From NCBI GenBank assembly GCA_029834535.1, contig JAQMWT010000343.1, positions 1 through 64,000 on the forward strand: a stretch of 64,000 nt of DNA, in the 5' to 3' direction. Below the pieces are notes generated by a model, which had not been told where the DNA came from, did not search any database, and saw only the letters and a program-made list of their open reading frames with translations. Of the stretch, positions 28,252-40,800 are shown one piece after another (positions within the stretch are counted from its first letter, which is position 1; each line of letters begins with the position of its first letter). Both the position numbers and the translations under genes were made by a program. The stretch comes from Chrysophaeum taylorii (taxonomy: Eukaryota > Sar > Pelagophyceae > Pelagomonadales > Pelagomonadaceae).

Positions 28252-31200
28252 ATGGCAAACGTCGCAGTCGCCGAAGCGATCGCAAAGGGGATAGAGTCGT
28301 CGGTGACTGCGCTAGAGAGCGCGCTTGTGGGGTGCGACGAGGGGGACACGAGCGCACTCGTCGGCGCGTTGAAGTCGCTAAGCGCGCGCCTGAAGAATGC
28401 GGCGGCACGCCTGGACCATGATACTGATCCTTTGCAAGACCGCAGTCCTCCTACGCGGCGGAGGTCAGCGAGTCATCCTCTGCGGAGGGAATCATTGACT
28501 CCTCCTCCGCGGTTGGGTTCTCAGGCCGAAGCGGGTAATCTCATCCAGAGGCCCAAGTCGGCGTCGCCGACCAAATTTCTCGGCGATTTGCATTTGCGAA
28601 GACCGTCGTCCGAAACTCTCGGAGTCGACGACGACGACTTCATCCCACTCCCGCCTGCGCTTGCTCACAGATCTCGCCCCGACACACGCTCGGCATTGAG
28701 GTCGTCGGAAGTGCAAACGGGCGACAGAATGAGAGAGATTTCGCTCCGGCGCCGGACTCTCGCGCTCGGTACGGCTCGCGCGGCGGATTCCGATGTCCTG
28801 CCGGAGGCTCGGACGTACCCTCCAACCAAGAGCCTCGAGAAGAGCCTGCGCACCATGTTCGACCGGAATGTTGTCCTGGCGCCGCGGACCGAAGAGTGGA
28901 TGCAGTCGCTCTCGAGCAGCGACGACGCGTCGCTCTCGATCCGATCGCGTCGCCGCCGAAACGCGCTGCGGAAGCTCGCCATGTGGTGCGAGCTTGTGTT
29001 CGAGTGACTTTCTATGAGTCGGCCTCAGGTTGACATCGAGGCGCACGACCGGCTCGCAGCTCTCTCCCCAGCGCTCTCCGAAGCCACAACGGCCGTCGGG
29101 TCAGTTTGCGGCGTTCCTACCGGTGAAGACATCCCGAGGAGTCGAAACTCAAGAGACAAAAGACCCTTCGTCGTTCGAATCTAAAATCGAGGCGCCCGTG
29201 CCATTCTGGCCACCGACGACCGATGGAATCGCCCAAAACCATCGGCTCTCGAGTTCTGAACCGCGGAACGTCAACGGTTTCATCACTATCGAGCCCCGAC
29301 CCAGCGAAGATGACGACGACGACGACGACGACGCCGCCGCCGCCGAAACTTCCATGTCGCCATGGGCGTGGTGAGTGACGGCGATTGCTCGTGTTCCTTC
29401 CAAAGGAGGATCACGCTTCTCCTCCTAGGTCAGAGAAGCACGGTTCGGCTTCGTCTGGGGCATATCTAAGCATGAGCCGAGAGCGATCGCGCTCGCGCGC
29501 GCGATCTTTGCGCATCTCACCAGATATGGTGAGAAGACCACGCGTTCGCTCGACAACGTTCTTTTTTTTTTTTGTGCGCAGAGAAAGCAGATTAAGCGAT
29601 TCGAGGCGGCTTGCGACGACGATGTCGATTTGGGTTATTGGAACGGTTGGGGCCTCTACGCGCGCAGGCATCCGCACATGTTTGCATCCGGCGTCGTACA
29701 ATCATCACCCCCTTTTTGGAGGAGTCCCAGCGCTTTGCTTGGCTGCTGTTCAGGCTAAGCCCCCACGGTATGTATCGCATCGCCTGGGATTCGATGATGG
29801 CCCTATTGGTTATGTACATCGTTCGCGTTCGGAGTCCCTACCTACCGCGACGACTCTCGCTTGGAATAACTTTTCGCGGCGTCGCTTTAAGGTCATCTCG
29901 GTGCCGTTCCAACTTGGTTTTTCTCCATCCATACCAATCGAATTGCTGGTCTTTGAATACATTCTCGACTTTATTTTCATCATGGACGTCTTCGTCAACC
30001 TCCGCACCGGCTACACCAACGAACGCGGAAGAGTATGCGCGCCCGCGTCCCGTGACGCGCCCCGTATTTTTATGACTTTGTGCGTAGCTCGAGCTCGATC
30101 CCAAGAAAAGTGCAACGCACTATCTGGCGGAGTGGTTTGTCGTCGATGCCGTCAGCTCTTTGCCGCCGGTGATCGAGATTGCTATGGTGCGTCCACTATT
30201 ATAATAATGTGCTCGAATGCTCTCCGAGTCGGTACCACCCCATCAGGCGAGCATCAGCAGATACCGGCGCTGTTGTGATGTTCCACCCGTCGCGCGTTGT
30301 GCGATGAATTCCTTCTACGCCTAGGTCGCGGGGGCATGGCGCCGCACCAGTCTTCGACAACGGTCGGCACCAGGTTCCTGCGCGTCATGTGAGTTTTTGA
30401 GACTATCGATCGATCCGTACGATAAAGAAGAGTTCTTGTTGTTCCAGGCGATGTCTTCGAGGCGTCAAGCTCGTGCGCCTCGTCAAACTCATGTACACTG
30501 GCCCACACCAGTCGACAATGCGCGACGTGAGCGTGCTGCGAGTCCCGGATTATGCTCTGCTGCCATAGGTCCTCGACGACGTCATGGCGGCACCCACGAC
30601 CAGACTCATCTACAAGGTTCTTGCCATGATCACTTTCGCGCTGCTCGCCGCGCATCTTTACGCGTGTTTTTTCGCCGCTAGCGGCACGAGGGCGATTAAG
30701 ACCTACGTCGAAGCAATCGATGGCGAGGCAGCTTCAAACTGGAGCACGTGGGAAGAGTACGTCGCCTATCTGTACTGGGCCTTCTCGATGATGACGACCG
30801 TGGGCTTCGGCGACATTGTTGCGATATCAAATAATGAACGAATCTATGCCATCGCCGCCATGTTCTTGGGTTCCGCCTTCTACTCGTATGTTATCGCCAT
30901 AGCGGCCTCGATCGTACGGATTGCGCGCTTTGTTGTTCTTTAGTGATGACGACGACGATATGCCGTAGGTCGCCGGGCGGGATGCAAAACAGGCGACGTA
31001 CTTCCATCGAATGGAACAGCTCAACGCGTGGATGTCGCACCATCACTTCCCAGCGAACCTCCGCCGACATATCCGCCGCTACTTTCGCATGCGTTTCGAA
31101 AAACGAACGGTGCTCAACGCCACCACCGCGCTCCGCGTACTCGTCGTCGTGCTCGCAGGCTCTCGACGAGCGCGTCATCATGGACGAGCTCGAGCCCGAT

Positions 31201-32659
31201 CTGCTTGAGGCGGTTGCCGAAGAGCTGTTGCATGAGACGGTCAAACGGAACGAGCTTTTTGAGACGTGCTTTCTGAAGCGGCGTCGCACCATTATTTTAT
31301 TCGGGGAGTCGATTACGTTGTGCTCGTAGGTTGCCGAGGGCATCGCTCGCCAAGCTCGTTCCAATCGTGACCGAGATTCTAGTGGGCGAAGGTCAGACTA
31401 TCGTTGAGCGTGGCAAGAGGTTCGTACAGTGTGTTCTCACACCTCTCACACGCAACAACAAGCGCAGGACGAGCTCTTTTTTTATTCTCGGGCACGGCGA
31501 GGCCGAACTCCACGACCCGCTGCTCGAGAGCGTCACCACGTTGTATCCGGGAAACGCGTTTGGCGAGCTCGTATTGCTCGGGGTCCGCTCGACCAGCCAG
31601 GTAGTATCCACCGTCCAGCACCTCTGTGATCCTTTATCGTAGGCTACTGTTATTGCGCGAAGACCCTGTGTTTTCTTTGTCATCCAGCGCGACAAGTTCG
31701 TCGACGCGTTCCGGGCACGTCTCAATAGACTCGGCGATCGCGCCTGACGGCGGGCGTAGGCGTTGCCCGAGCACATCAATAGGATGCAGGCCAAGGCCGC
31801 GCTCCGGGCCATCGAAAGGCTCCAGAAGTACCACGAGCGCAAGCGGATCCCAGTCAATCCTCGGACGGCGAGGTGTGCTCGAGCTTAAAAAATTTTCGCG
31901 ATCACCGGACCGCAGGTCGATCGCCAAGCTGCGGGCATTGGCGCTTCAAGACTTGTTCACACACGTGCTCTTTGTGTCAAATCTTGTGCTTGGTGATAGA
32001 AGTCTCATGTGTTCTCGTCGCAGGACGATCACGCCCAAGAGCAGCAGACGGACGAGATGGTGCGCGAAGACAATTCTCTCGCGCGCGCGAGTTGCGAGGT
32101 AACTGCGCACGTCGCGATAAAATCAGATGATCTCAAATTCACCGCGATCACCTCGTCCGATTCTGATTTTGCTCAAAATGCGGGCGAGGAAGACGAAAAT
32201 TTGTCGGAGGAAGTGGCCGGTTTGGCTTTGGAAACCATCGATACGCGAAGTATTGACGAAGACATGCCCGAGATTAAGGCGATCAGAGCCGATACACCGA
32301 CTCCCCGGAGGTCACCGCGGACGTCGAGACCCGGGGCGGAGTCGTCGACGTACCAGCCTTTCTCGATCGATGCTTCGTCTCACCTTCCTCCTCCTCCTCC
32401 TCCTCCGAAACAACGTCGAAGCATCTCTCCGGAGGAGGAGTTCCTGAGATCACGCTCTGCTTCGCTCAGCGGCTTACAGAGACGACCTGTACGTGCCCAG
32501 ATTTTTTTACGTCGCAGTCTGAGTTTTCCTACTACGCAGGGACGCGAGTCGCCCTTCTCGATGGTCACCGACGACGCCGCGACTGATGGGAGTTGGCAGA
32601 CACCTCAAGCAAGGTGGCACAACTCGCAGCATCACAGTTCATATTTCTCGTACTGGTGA
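28252..32659 (+). CDS. Voltage-gated K+ channel with cyclic-nucleotide-binding domain, 19 exons
   Basis: Exons proposed from frame and GT-AG borders: 28252-28985, 29029-29370, 29429-29528, 29582-29623, 29668-29820, 29892-30032, 30088-30186, 30247-30298, 30325-30388, 30448-30526, 30569-30913, 30969-31109, 31159-31265, 31330-31419, 31468-31600, 31643-31699, 31760-31872, 31916-31964, 32024-32659. All phases agree; product 1158 residues. Introns are 26-71 nt; exon 8 and the 26-nt intron after it are least sure. S1 MYRIAWDSMMALLVMYI; S2 FIFIMDVFVNLRTGY; S3 AEWFVVDAVSSLP; S4 FLRVMRCLRGVKLVRLVKL; S5 LAMITFALLAAHLYACFF; pore MMTTVGFGD (K+ filter GFGD); S6 FYSYVIAIAASIV. C-linker FHRMEQLNAWM, then a cNMP domain with YPGNAFGELVLL. 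Long charged N- and C-terminal tails. EAG/HCN-like plasma-membrane channel; ligand response untested. Confidence 0.85.
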
Positions 32660-33092
32660 AAGATAGTGTTATTAATTGGAGTCTAACCGAAAGCACCCCG
32701 GGGCCCTTCTTCATGAGAACCAAGGCGACGACGACGGCCTCGTGTCCACCACGGTGAATGACGATGATGATGGTGATACTTTTGCGTCGTGCTTAAGCCC
32801 CGATCTGCACCGCCGACTCCAAGTCTGGAAATGCGCACGGAGGTTGCGCATGCGAAGCCGCCGGCCCCGGGCAGGAAAAAAAAAGATGGAAAGCCGTCGT
32901 AGAGTATTATCGCCCGTCCGCCCGCTACATCATCTTACTTCTAAATCGCTGGGGCGAAGGAGCACTACATTACAATAATAGAGCGTGTGAAATAACCCGA
33001 GTGTGCTTTCCCTTCCTCGGAGAAAAGACGCCAAGTGCACACTATCGAGTGTATAGCCATGGTGGATTCTAAGACAAGAGCCTTCTGGACAC
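32660..33092. other. Gap between convergent K+ channel and ZPR1 genes
   Basis: 433 bp; no credible gene on either strand. It contains short ORFs of biased composition only. Both 3' UTRs are expected here. Confidence 0.4.
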
Positions 33093-34727
33093 TCATCGAA
33101 GAATACTCCGAGGGGCGTCGTCGTCGCAGCCGCGAGCGTAATCAGGTCTCGGGTGATCGACCATGTCGGCGGTGGGCTTTTCGGCCTCCTCGTCGATGAC
33201 GGGGAGGTCGTTGACGCCGGCCGTATCGATGTCGTGCAGGCCGAGCTCCTCCTCCTCTTCCCAAGTGCGGTCGTACTCGCGAACCTCGAGACCGTCGTCG
33301 TCGTCGTCGTCGTCGTCGTCTTCTTCTCGCTGGCTCTCCTCTTCTTCGAACGTCGCGAGCGGGTCATGGCCGACGGCGTCGCTGCGTCGCGGGCCAATGA
33401 ACGAATTGGCGAGCGGGTCGGAGAGATGAAGTTCAAAGGGGAAGGTTGTGCCCTCGACGAGGGCGTCGAGGCGCGCGAGGAATTCCCGGAAGCGCTCCTT
33501 CGCGTCGGGATCGGCAGAGTCGCCGGCGGCGAACGGATTCCCTTCCGCGAGGCTCGCCCTGATTTTTTGGAGCGCGCCTTCGACCGTGGTGTAGATGCTG
33601 CCGAGGGTACCGCGCGTCAGTTGGAGGCCGAGGTCGGGAATCTCGAGGCTCGCCGTATCCGACTTGAGGATGTCGCGCCTCAAGTCGCGCGCGTCGCGGC
33701 ACGCGAGTTTGGCCCTGACGCCGCGCAACGGCACCGCGCCGCCGGCCTTGACCTCGGCGTTGCGGAACCCGCACTCCGCGCAAGAAAACGACATGATGAC
33801 ACACTCCTTGAAGTGAGGGATCTTCGTACAGCACATCCGCTCCTCGCCGTCGACGCCGCAGTGCGGACACTTGACCGCGAACGTCATGAGTTCGTGGTCT
33901 TCGTCGAGGCGCTCGACGCCCTCGATCGACTTGCCAGCCTTGGCGGTTCCTCCTCCCTCGCGGACGGGCGCGGCGCCGCCGGGGTGCAGCCCGAGGCTGA
34001 CGTTGTCGGCGTCGGATCTTTCGAACCGCGCGACGTCGAGGTCGGGGTCCTCCTCGGGGTCGAGCCCTGCTTTGGGCTGCACGAACGAGTTCCCGCTCGG
34101 GTCCTCGAGTCGAAGCTCAAAGGGCACCTCTTCGCCGGCGGCCATACGCCGGAGCGCGTCGACAACCACCTGGATTTGCCTGCGAAACAAGAAAGTACGT
34201 TTTTCGCGTCAGAAGAGACAGACTCGCCTCGCCCGGTCGGGCTGCGAGACGCGGCGCACGGGTTGCATGGCCTCGAGCTCGTTGGCGGCGCGCGTCAGGA
34301 TGCCCTCCACCGTCGAAATGACTCCGCGCTGCGTCGCCGCGGGGATCTCGACCTCGATCGACGGAAGCGCGACCCTCGCCGAGTCCGACTTTATTACCTG
34401 TCGGTCGAGGTCCGAAGCATCACGACAGTTGACAGCGTAGCGGCACCCGAGCTCTTGGATTTCGCCACCGAACTGAACCTCGGTGTTTCGCTCGCCGCAG
34501 TCATCGCACTCGAACGACGACACGATGAGCTCGCGGAAGTGAGGGATCTTCGTCAGCATCATGCGCGTCACGCCTGACCCACCGCACCTCATGCACAGGC
34601 TCCCGGGGATCACCGACGTCCCTTCGAGCGTCGTGCCCTCGTCGCACACCTCTTCATCGTCGAGGGACGTGCCCGCCACCTCACACGCCAAATCGCCTAT
34701 CGCTTTGGCTTCCCACGAGGAGGTCAT
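33093..34727 (-). CDS. ZPR1: Zinc-finger protein ZPR1, two exons with a GC-AG intron
   Basis: Exons (minus): 34727-34228 and 34179-33093; 528 residues. The 48-nt intron begins GCGAGT and ends TTTCGCAG; no GT donor gives the right phase, while AG|GCGAGT does. The protein has the family's duplicated layout: C4 zinc finger 1 (CMRCGGSGVTRMMLTKIPHF then CDDCG), an alpha/beta domain, C4 finger 2 (CPHCGVDGEERMCCTKIPHF then CAECG) and a second alpha/beta domain (FPFELHLSDPLANSFIG). ZPR1 binds and helps fold eEF1A and links proliferation signals to the nucleus. The start at 34727 (MTSSWEAKAIGDL) is about 50 residues before finger 1, typical of the family. An acidic tract (Asp run) lies near residue 460. 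Divergent from the C2 gene, 81 bp apart. Confidence 0.9.
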
Positions 34728-34808
34728 CGCCCGCGAGGGTTTGAGCGTGATGCCTAACGATGATGATGGGGTTTTTTGTTGCAGCAGCAGCAAAACTCCA
34801 ATAAATAA

Positions 34809-37800
34809 ATGCTCCACTGCACCGTCGTCGAAGCTCGGGAGGTACCGCCTTCTTCTTCTTCTTCTTCTTCGGGGGTCCTTTGCGTCCGGGTCCAGCTCGT
34901 CGGCGCGTCGGAGACCACCTCCACCACCACGACAACCACCAAAGGCGCTACCAAGACTCGTCGAGGTGCCAACTTCACTTGGAACGAAACCGTGTCGCTG
35001 CCCCTTGAACAACACCACCACAAAGCGCTGTTCGAGGTGCTTGAGGTGAGCAGCAAAGGGCAGACTCCTCCCGTCGGATGGGTGGAGGTCGACCTCGAGG
35101 AGTCGAGGTCGGCCTTTGTCCGGGACCAATGGCACGCGCTCGAGGGCGGCGGCAAGCTGCGCGTCAAGTGCGCGGTGCACAGCCACGAGGAAGACATGCC
35201 TATTCCGAGGGAGCTAGATATCTCGGCCGTCGACCCGTACGCGCGCCGCGCGCCGACAGAACTCCAGCTCGTTCTCGTGCGAGCAAAGTTGTTGTTGGCA
35301 TCGTCGTCGTCGTCGTCGCAACCAGGTGGTGATAGCAACAAGACGTCGTTCCAGCGGAGGAAAAAAAAGAAGCGAACGTGTTGTCCTTGCCATTTCGTTC
35401 TCGAGTGTGACGGCGAGGTCCGCAAGTCGAGCTCTAAAGCTGAAGACGAGCCCGTGTTTCTCGAGCGATTCGATTTTGCGACGAACGATAGAGACGCCGA
35501 ACTCGTCGTCGTCGCGTGCCGCGAGAAGGCGTCGGAGGTCGGCCGTGTCACAATTCCTTTGCGCGAACTCGAATCGAAAGCCCGACAACGACGCATTTTT
35601 CATCTGGGCGATGGATTTGTCGAGCTCGTCGTCGCTTGGCGCACAAACCCCAGAGAGGAACTCCCGTTGCCTCAAGGCGTACGAGAAGACGTCGAGGACG
35701 AGGTGCCCGAGGAGCTCGAACTCCGGCCAAACGAGCTCATCGTCGTAGTATTGCGCGCGAAGAATTTGCCAGCGATGGACACGACTTTGTTGGGGACAAA
35801 GACATCGTCAGACCCGTACGTGCGAGTCGCGTGCGATTACGAGGAATATAGAACGTCGATTAAGCGCAAATGCCTGCGACCAATCTGGAACGAGACGTTC
35901 CGAATCCATGTCGAAGATGCCTCCGAACACCTCTTTCTGGATGTCTACGACAAGGACGAACTGACAGCGGACGATCTAATTGGCTCTGTCGTGATTGATT
36001 TGAACGACGTCAAGCGCCCGGGCGGGAAGCGAGCGTGGTATCCTCTGAAGAACGACGACGGCAACGTACCTCCTCCTCCTCCTCGAGGCGCACTCGAAGT
36101 CTTCGCCATGTGGCGACACTCCACAGTCCTCGATCGTAAAATTCCACCAAAGTTGCTCTTTGATCCCTATGCTTTCGAGAGATTCGCGCCAAACGAGCTC
36201 GTCTTACACGTCGTTCGCGCCAAGGGCCTCGCCGCAAAGGATTTTTTGATCGACGCGACGAAGAAGGCGTCTTCCGATCCCTACGTCTGCCTGAGCGCCG
36301 ACGGCCAGTCAGCGCAAACCACCGTCAAATGGAAGAACCTCGATCCCAAGTGGGAAGAAAGCTTCGTCTTGCCAATGGTCGACGACGTCGAAGCTTCGCT
36401 CGTCGTCGAGGTCTTCGACCGCGACGTCTTATCGGGCGATGACCTCATCGGGAGCTTTGAGATTCCATTGTCGCAGCTTTCCGAGAAGCGGCTGATCCGA
36501 GATTGGTTCCCTCTGAGTAGAGATAAGAAGAGTGGGGCACTCGACCTTTTCGTCCTCTGGCGACACAACCCGGACTACCACTACGACATCCCGCAAAACG
36601 CTCTCGCGCTCGTCGACGAATTTCTCCCGCCAGAAAAAAACGGCACCGCGAAACCGCCCAACGAGCTCGTAGCGTTCGTCGTGCGCGCGAAGCATCTGCC
36701 ACCTAAAAAGGATCACACCACGCATTTTGGGCGGCGGCAGAAGCCGAGTAGTTTTCGTGATTCCTTCGTCGGCCTCGCCCTCGCGACGGCCGATGATTTT
36801 GAGCGACGACGAGCGTCGTCGCGTCGAGACGTGGTAGAAAAGACGGTTGTCGTGCCCGACACCCTGCATCCCGTCTTTTGTGAGCTCAAGCGACTGCCAC
36901 TCGAAGACGAATCGAAAGTTGTCCTCGAGTGTTCCGTTTGGGACTATCGAGAGCAGTCTTCTTCGTCTCGTATCGGATCTTGCCGTATTCCGCTCGCGGA
37001 TATTCCAGAAACTGGCGCGACGAGAAAATGGTACGCGCTCGAACAAACCAAAGGGGCTCGACTCGAGCTTTGGATCGCGCGACGATACGACCCGGAACTG
37101 GCCTTGGTCAAGTTGCCGCAAGAGGACCAGGTCGACCCGTACCCGGAGGAAGCCGCGACTCGGCTCCAGGTTGTCCTCGTTCGGGGTCGAGGCTTCGAGA
37201 GACCACCCGCTCGTGGTCGCCACAGCTTCGTGAAAACTGGGCACGTCCACGAGGGTAGTTTAGATCCCTACGTTGTTTTTCGCGTAGCGAACGAGAAACG
37301 CGAGTCTCAAGTTCGAAGGAACACGCCGACTCCTGTATGGAAAGAAACGTTCGAGATTGACGACGTCGACGACCCTGACGACGTCCTGGAAATCGACGTG
37401 CGCTCCTCGAAAAAAACCGGCGGCGACCTTTCGAACGACGACCACCACGTTGGTCACGTTCAGATCCGACTCAACCAGACCTACAGACGACCTCAACGCG
37501 CCTGGCATCGAATCGTCGACGGGAAGAAACTGAAGAAGGAAAAAGCGTGCGGTGGTGGTGGTGGTGGTGGTGGTGGTGGTGGTGAACTCGAGCTCATTCT
37601 CTTTTGGTTTTGTGGTCGCCACAAGAAGGACCAAGGGCGGCCGCCCTCGGCAGTGATCGACGTACCGGACCCAGCGTGCCACAAACCGGCGAACCGTCTG
37701 GTGGTCTCAGTTCTAAGAGGCCGCCGGTTGCCCGCGGCGAAGGGCGACAAGGCGTCGTGCAAGGTCCGGCTCAAGGTGGGCCGTGCTCGCGAATGCGTGA

Positions 37801-40800
37801 CGACCGCACAGCCGACTCGACACCCGTCATTTCATGACAGTGACGGCTCGTTAGTCTTCTTCGATGATATTCAGGATGAGACTCTTGACTTGGAAATCAA
37901 GGTTGAAGCGGACGGCCAGCTGATTGCGGTTGGCTCGCTTCCGCTCGTGGTCTTGGCAAATCGCAGAACGAGGCGCAGCTGGGTGCTGTTGCGACCAGCG
38001 CCGGGAACGCCCGACGTCATCAAGCCCAAAGTCGAGCTCGCTTTGCGGTGGATCCACGCACCAGATCTCGCTGTTCAAATCCCCGAAGAGCAGGAAGCTA
38101 CGACGACGACGACGGCGGAGACGACTGGAGAGAAAAACGAACTTCGGGTCGTCGTCATCCGCTGTCGCCATCTGACGTTCGAAGAAAAAGGGTTCGCGAC
38201 GCGCACAAAGGGACTCATGTTCAAGAAGCGCAAGTTTCATGTCACGCTCGCCTGCGCCGAACAAACTGCCAAAACAAGCAAGGTTCACGCGGAACGCTGG
38301 ATCGAACGCTTCAATTTCGAGGCCGACGACGCGACCGACGAATTGGATTTGTCGGTCTTCGCTGGCGACACGTTTGTCGGACGTGTTACCATACCCTTTC
38401 AGCAGTTGCAATGCGGCCGAGGTTGGTATCTTCTTGCCGATAGGCTTGGCGATGTGTCACAAAAGTACCGTGGCGAAATTGAACTCTGGCTCGACTGGGT
38501 TCACAACGAGGTCATCAAGGGTCCGCCCCTGCCCGAGGAGACCGAATGCGAAACGCATCCCTTGGTACCCGCGAATTCAGTAAAGCTCGTCGTTACTCGT
38601 GCCCGTAAGCTCGGCGGGTTGCTCCAAAGGCAACGAGCGGGACGACTCATGCCGTCGTTCGCGAGTGCTCCGGCATTTCTCGTCAGTTTTGAGTCGACGT
38701 CGACGAACTACAGCTTTAAAACGAGTGCGGCGCCATCCGCCGTGTGGAATGAACGGTTTTCGATCGCCGACATCGAAGACGCAAACAATGTCGTCGTCAC
38801 AGGCCGTGTTGAATGCACGAAGCCCGTCGGGGCGAACGACGTCTTGGGGTCGTTCGTCGTCGCCGTAAAGGATCTTCGATCTCGCGAGCCACTGAGAAAG
38901 TGGTACCACTTAATAGTCGACGGCGAAACGACCGAGGCAAAAGTTGAGATTTGCGCTCGGTGGCTCCACGATCCGCAAGTCTCCATGGTTGATATCCCTG
39001 AAATGGGCGATCGCGACGACGAGCGCAACAACGAACCTAATGAACTGAGGGTGACTGTGGTCCGCGCACGCCGCCTGAAAGCGATGGACCGGCCCCTCTT
39101 CGGCGGTGGAGGTCCAACATCGAGCGATCCCTACGTAACCGTGTCTTACTGTGGCGATACGCGACGGACGCAGGTCATCAAACGTTGCCTTAACCCAGTC
39201 TTCATGGAGAGTTTTGCATTCGAAGCGTACGATCTTCGCGAAAGTATCCGAATAGAAGTCTTGGATCGCGACGTAGCGTCTCGCGACGACATCATTGGTC
39301 GTTTCGGGTTTCCTTTGTCCGACCTCGCGAGCCGACAGCCGCAGCGTCGGTGGTACGATCTCGATAACGACGGCGGGCAAGTTGACGTGGTCGGCTGGTG
39401 GCATCACAATCCTGATCGCCTTGTCCCACTTCCAGGTATCGAGCCCGATGCCTGGCCCGACGGCCCGCCAAACCTCCTCGTCGTCTCAGTCATCCGCGCC
39501 CGCAACCTCATCGCTGGCGATTTCAAGCTCGCCGCGTCGCCCTCTTCTGACCCGTTTGTCGTCTTGGAGCTCGCCGAGCAGACCCACAAGACCCGCGTTA
39601 TAAATACGAATTTGTGGCCTGTTTGGAACGAAACTTTTCGCTTTCATATTGAGCCGTCATCTGACACACTTTGGCAACGGACAGACAATTGTGAGGACAG
39701 CGACGACGACGACGACGACGATGATTTCGACTCGCGGGCAGATCCTCAGCATGTTCTGAAGGTCACAGTTCGGGACTACGACCTCTTGACAAAGAGCGAC
39801 TTGCTTGGCTCGGCACTCGTCCCGCTGCGCCCCATGCTGCTGAAACGACGCCGAATTCGCGCGTGGTACCCGTTGGCCAACGACAGCGGACAACAGAAGA
39901 ACCTGGGCGCTATCGAACTAGCTCTCACATGGCAAACCTCTGCCAAGACGGATCGGCATGTCCACGGCACCGTGACCACTATTGACGACACGGCCGCGAG
40001 CCCCCGAAGTGCGTGCCCGCCGCCAGAGACGCGTGTGCGTCGGCCGAATGAACTTGTTGTTGAGCTCGTGCGGATTCGCGGTAGTATTTTCAAGTTAGGA
40101 TCGATGACAATCCGCGTCGTCCTCGGCTTCGACGACGCTTTGCGTCACGCCTCGCCACGTCGCAGCCGCTCGCAACATGTTCTCATCTGGCAAGAGCGCT
40201 TCTTGTTCTCGTTGAATGACTGCGACGAAGAAGACTGCCACCAGCTTGCGGTACGCGTCATTGGCGATGTCATGGACGACTGTGCCGTGGTTCCCATCGA
40301 TGTGACTACTCTTTGGCATAAGCGCCAATGGGTTGCGGTCGCCGGCGTCGAGGTCGACGTGTACGTTGCTGCGAGGCACGTCAACCTCCCCGTAGAAGAA
40401 CTCGAAGAGCAGATCGTCCTTGGTCCGCCCGAAAGTACACAAACAGTGGAAGTCCAAGCCTACCGCATCGCACACGTCAAGACGCAGGAGGCTGTCCGCA
40501 TCAGCGTCGATGTTGAACCCGCTGCGACGAACGGCAGCGCTTGCCGCGAAGAAACGATGGCGAGTCCCGACGGCCGAATCGTCCTGCATCGCTCCTTCGT
40601 CTGTAGTCGGGAGGCGGTCGTCCGCTTCAACGTCGCCGCGTGCCACCAGGGCTGCTGGCAGGCGCTTGGATTTGCCACATACTGGCTCGCGCGCCACTCG
40701 ATTCCCGAGCGTCGTCTGTGGCTCCCGCTTGCAGGTGGCACGATTTCCGACGAGGACTACGGAGCCACAGACCGTGGAGGAATTGAGGTGAGTTTCCGGC

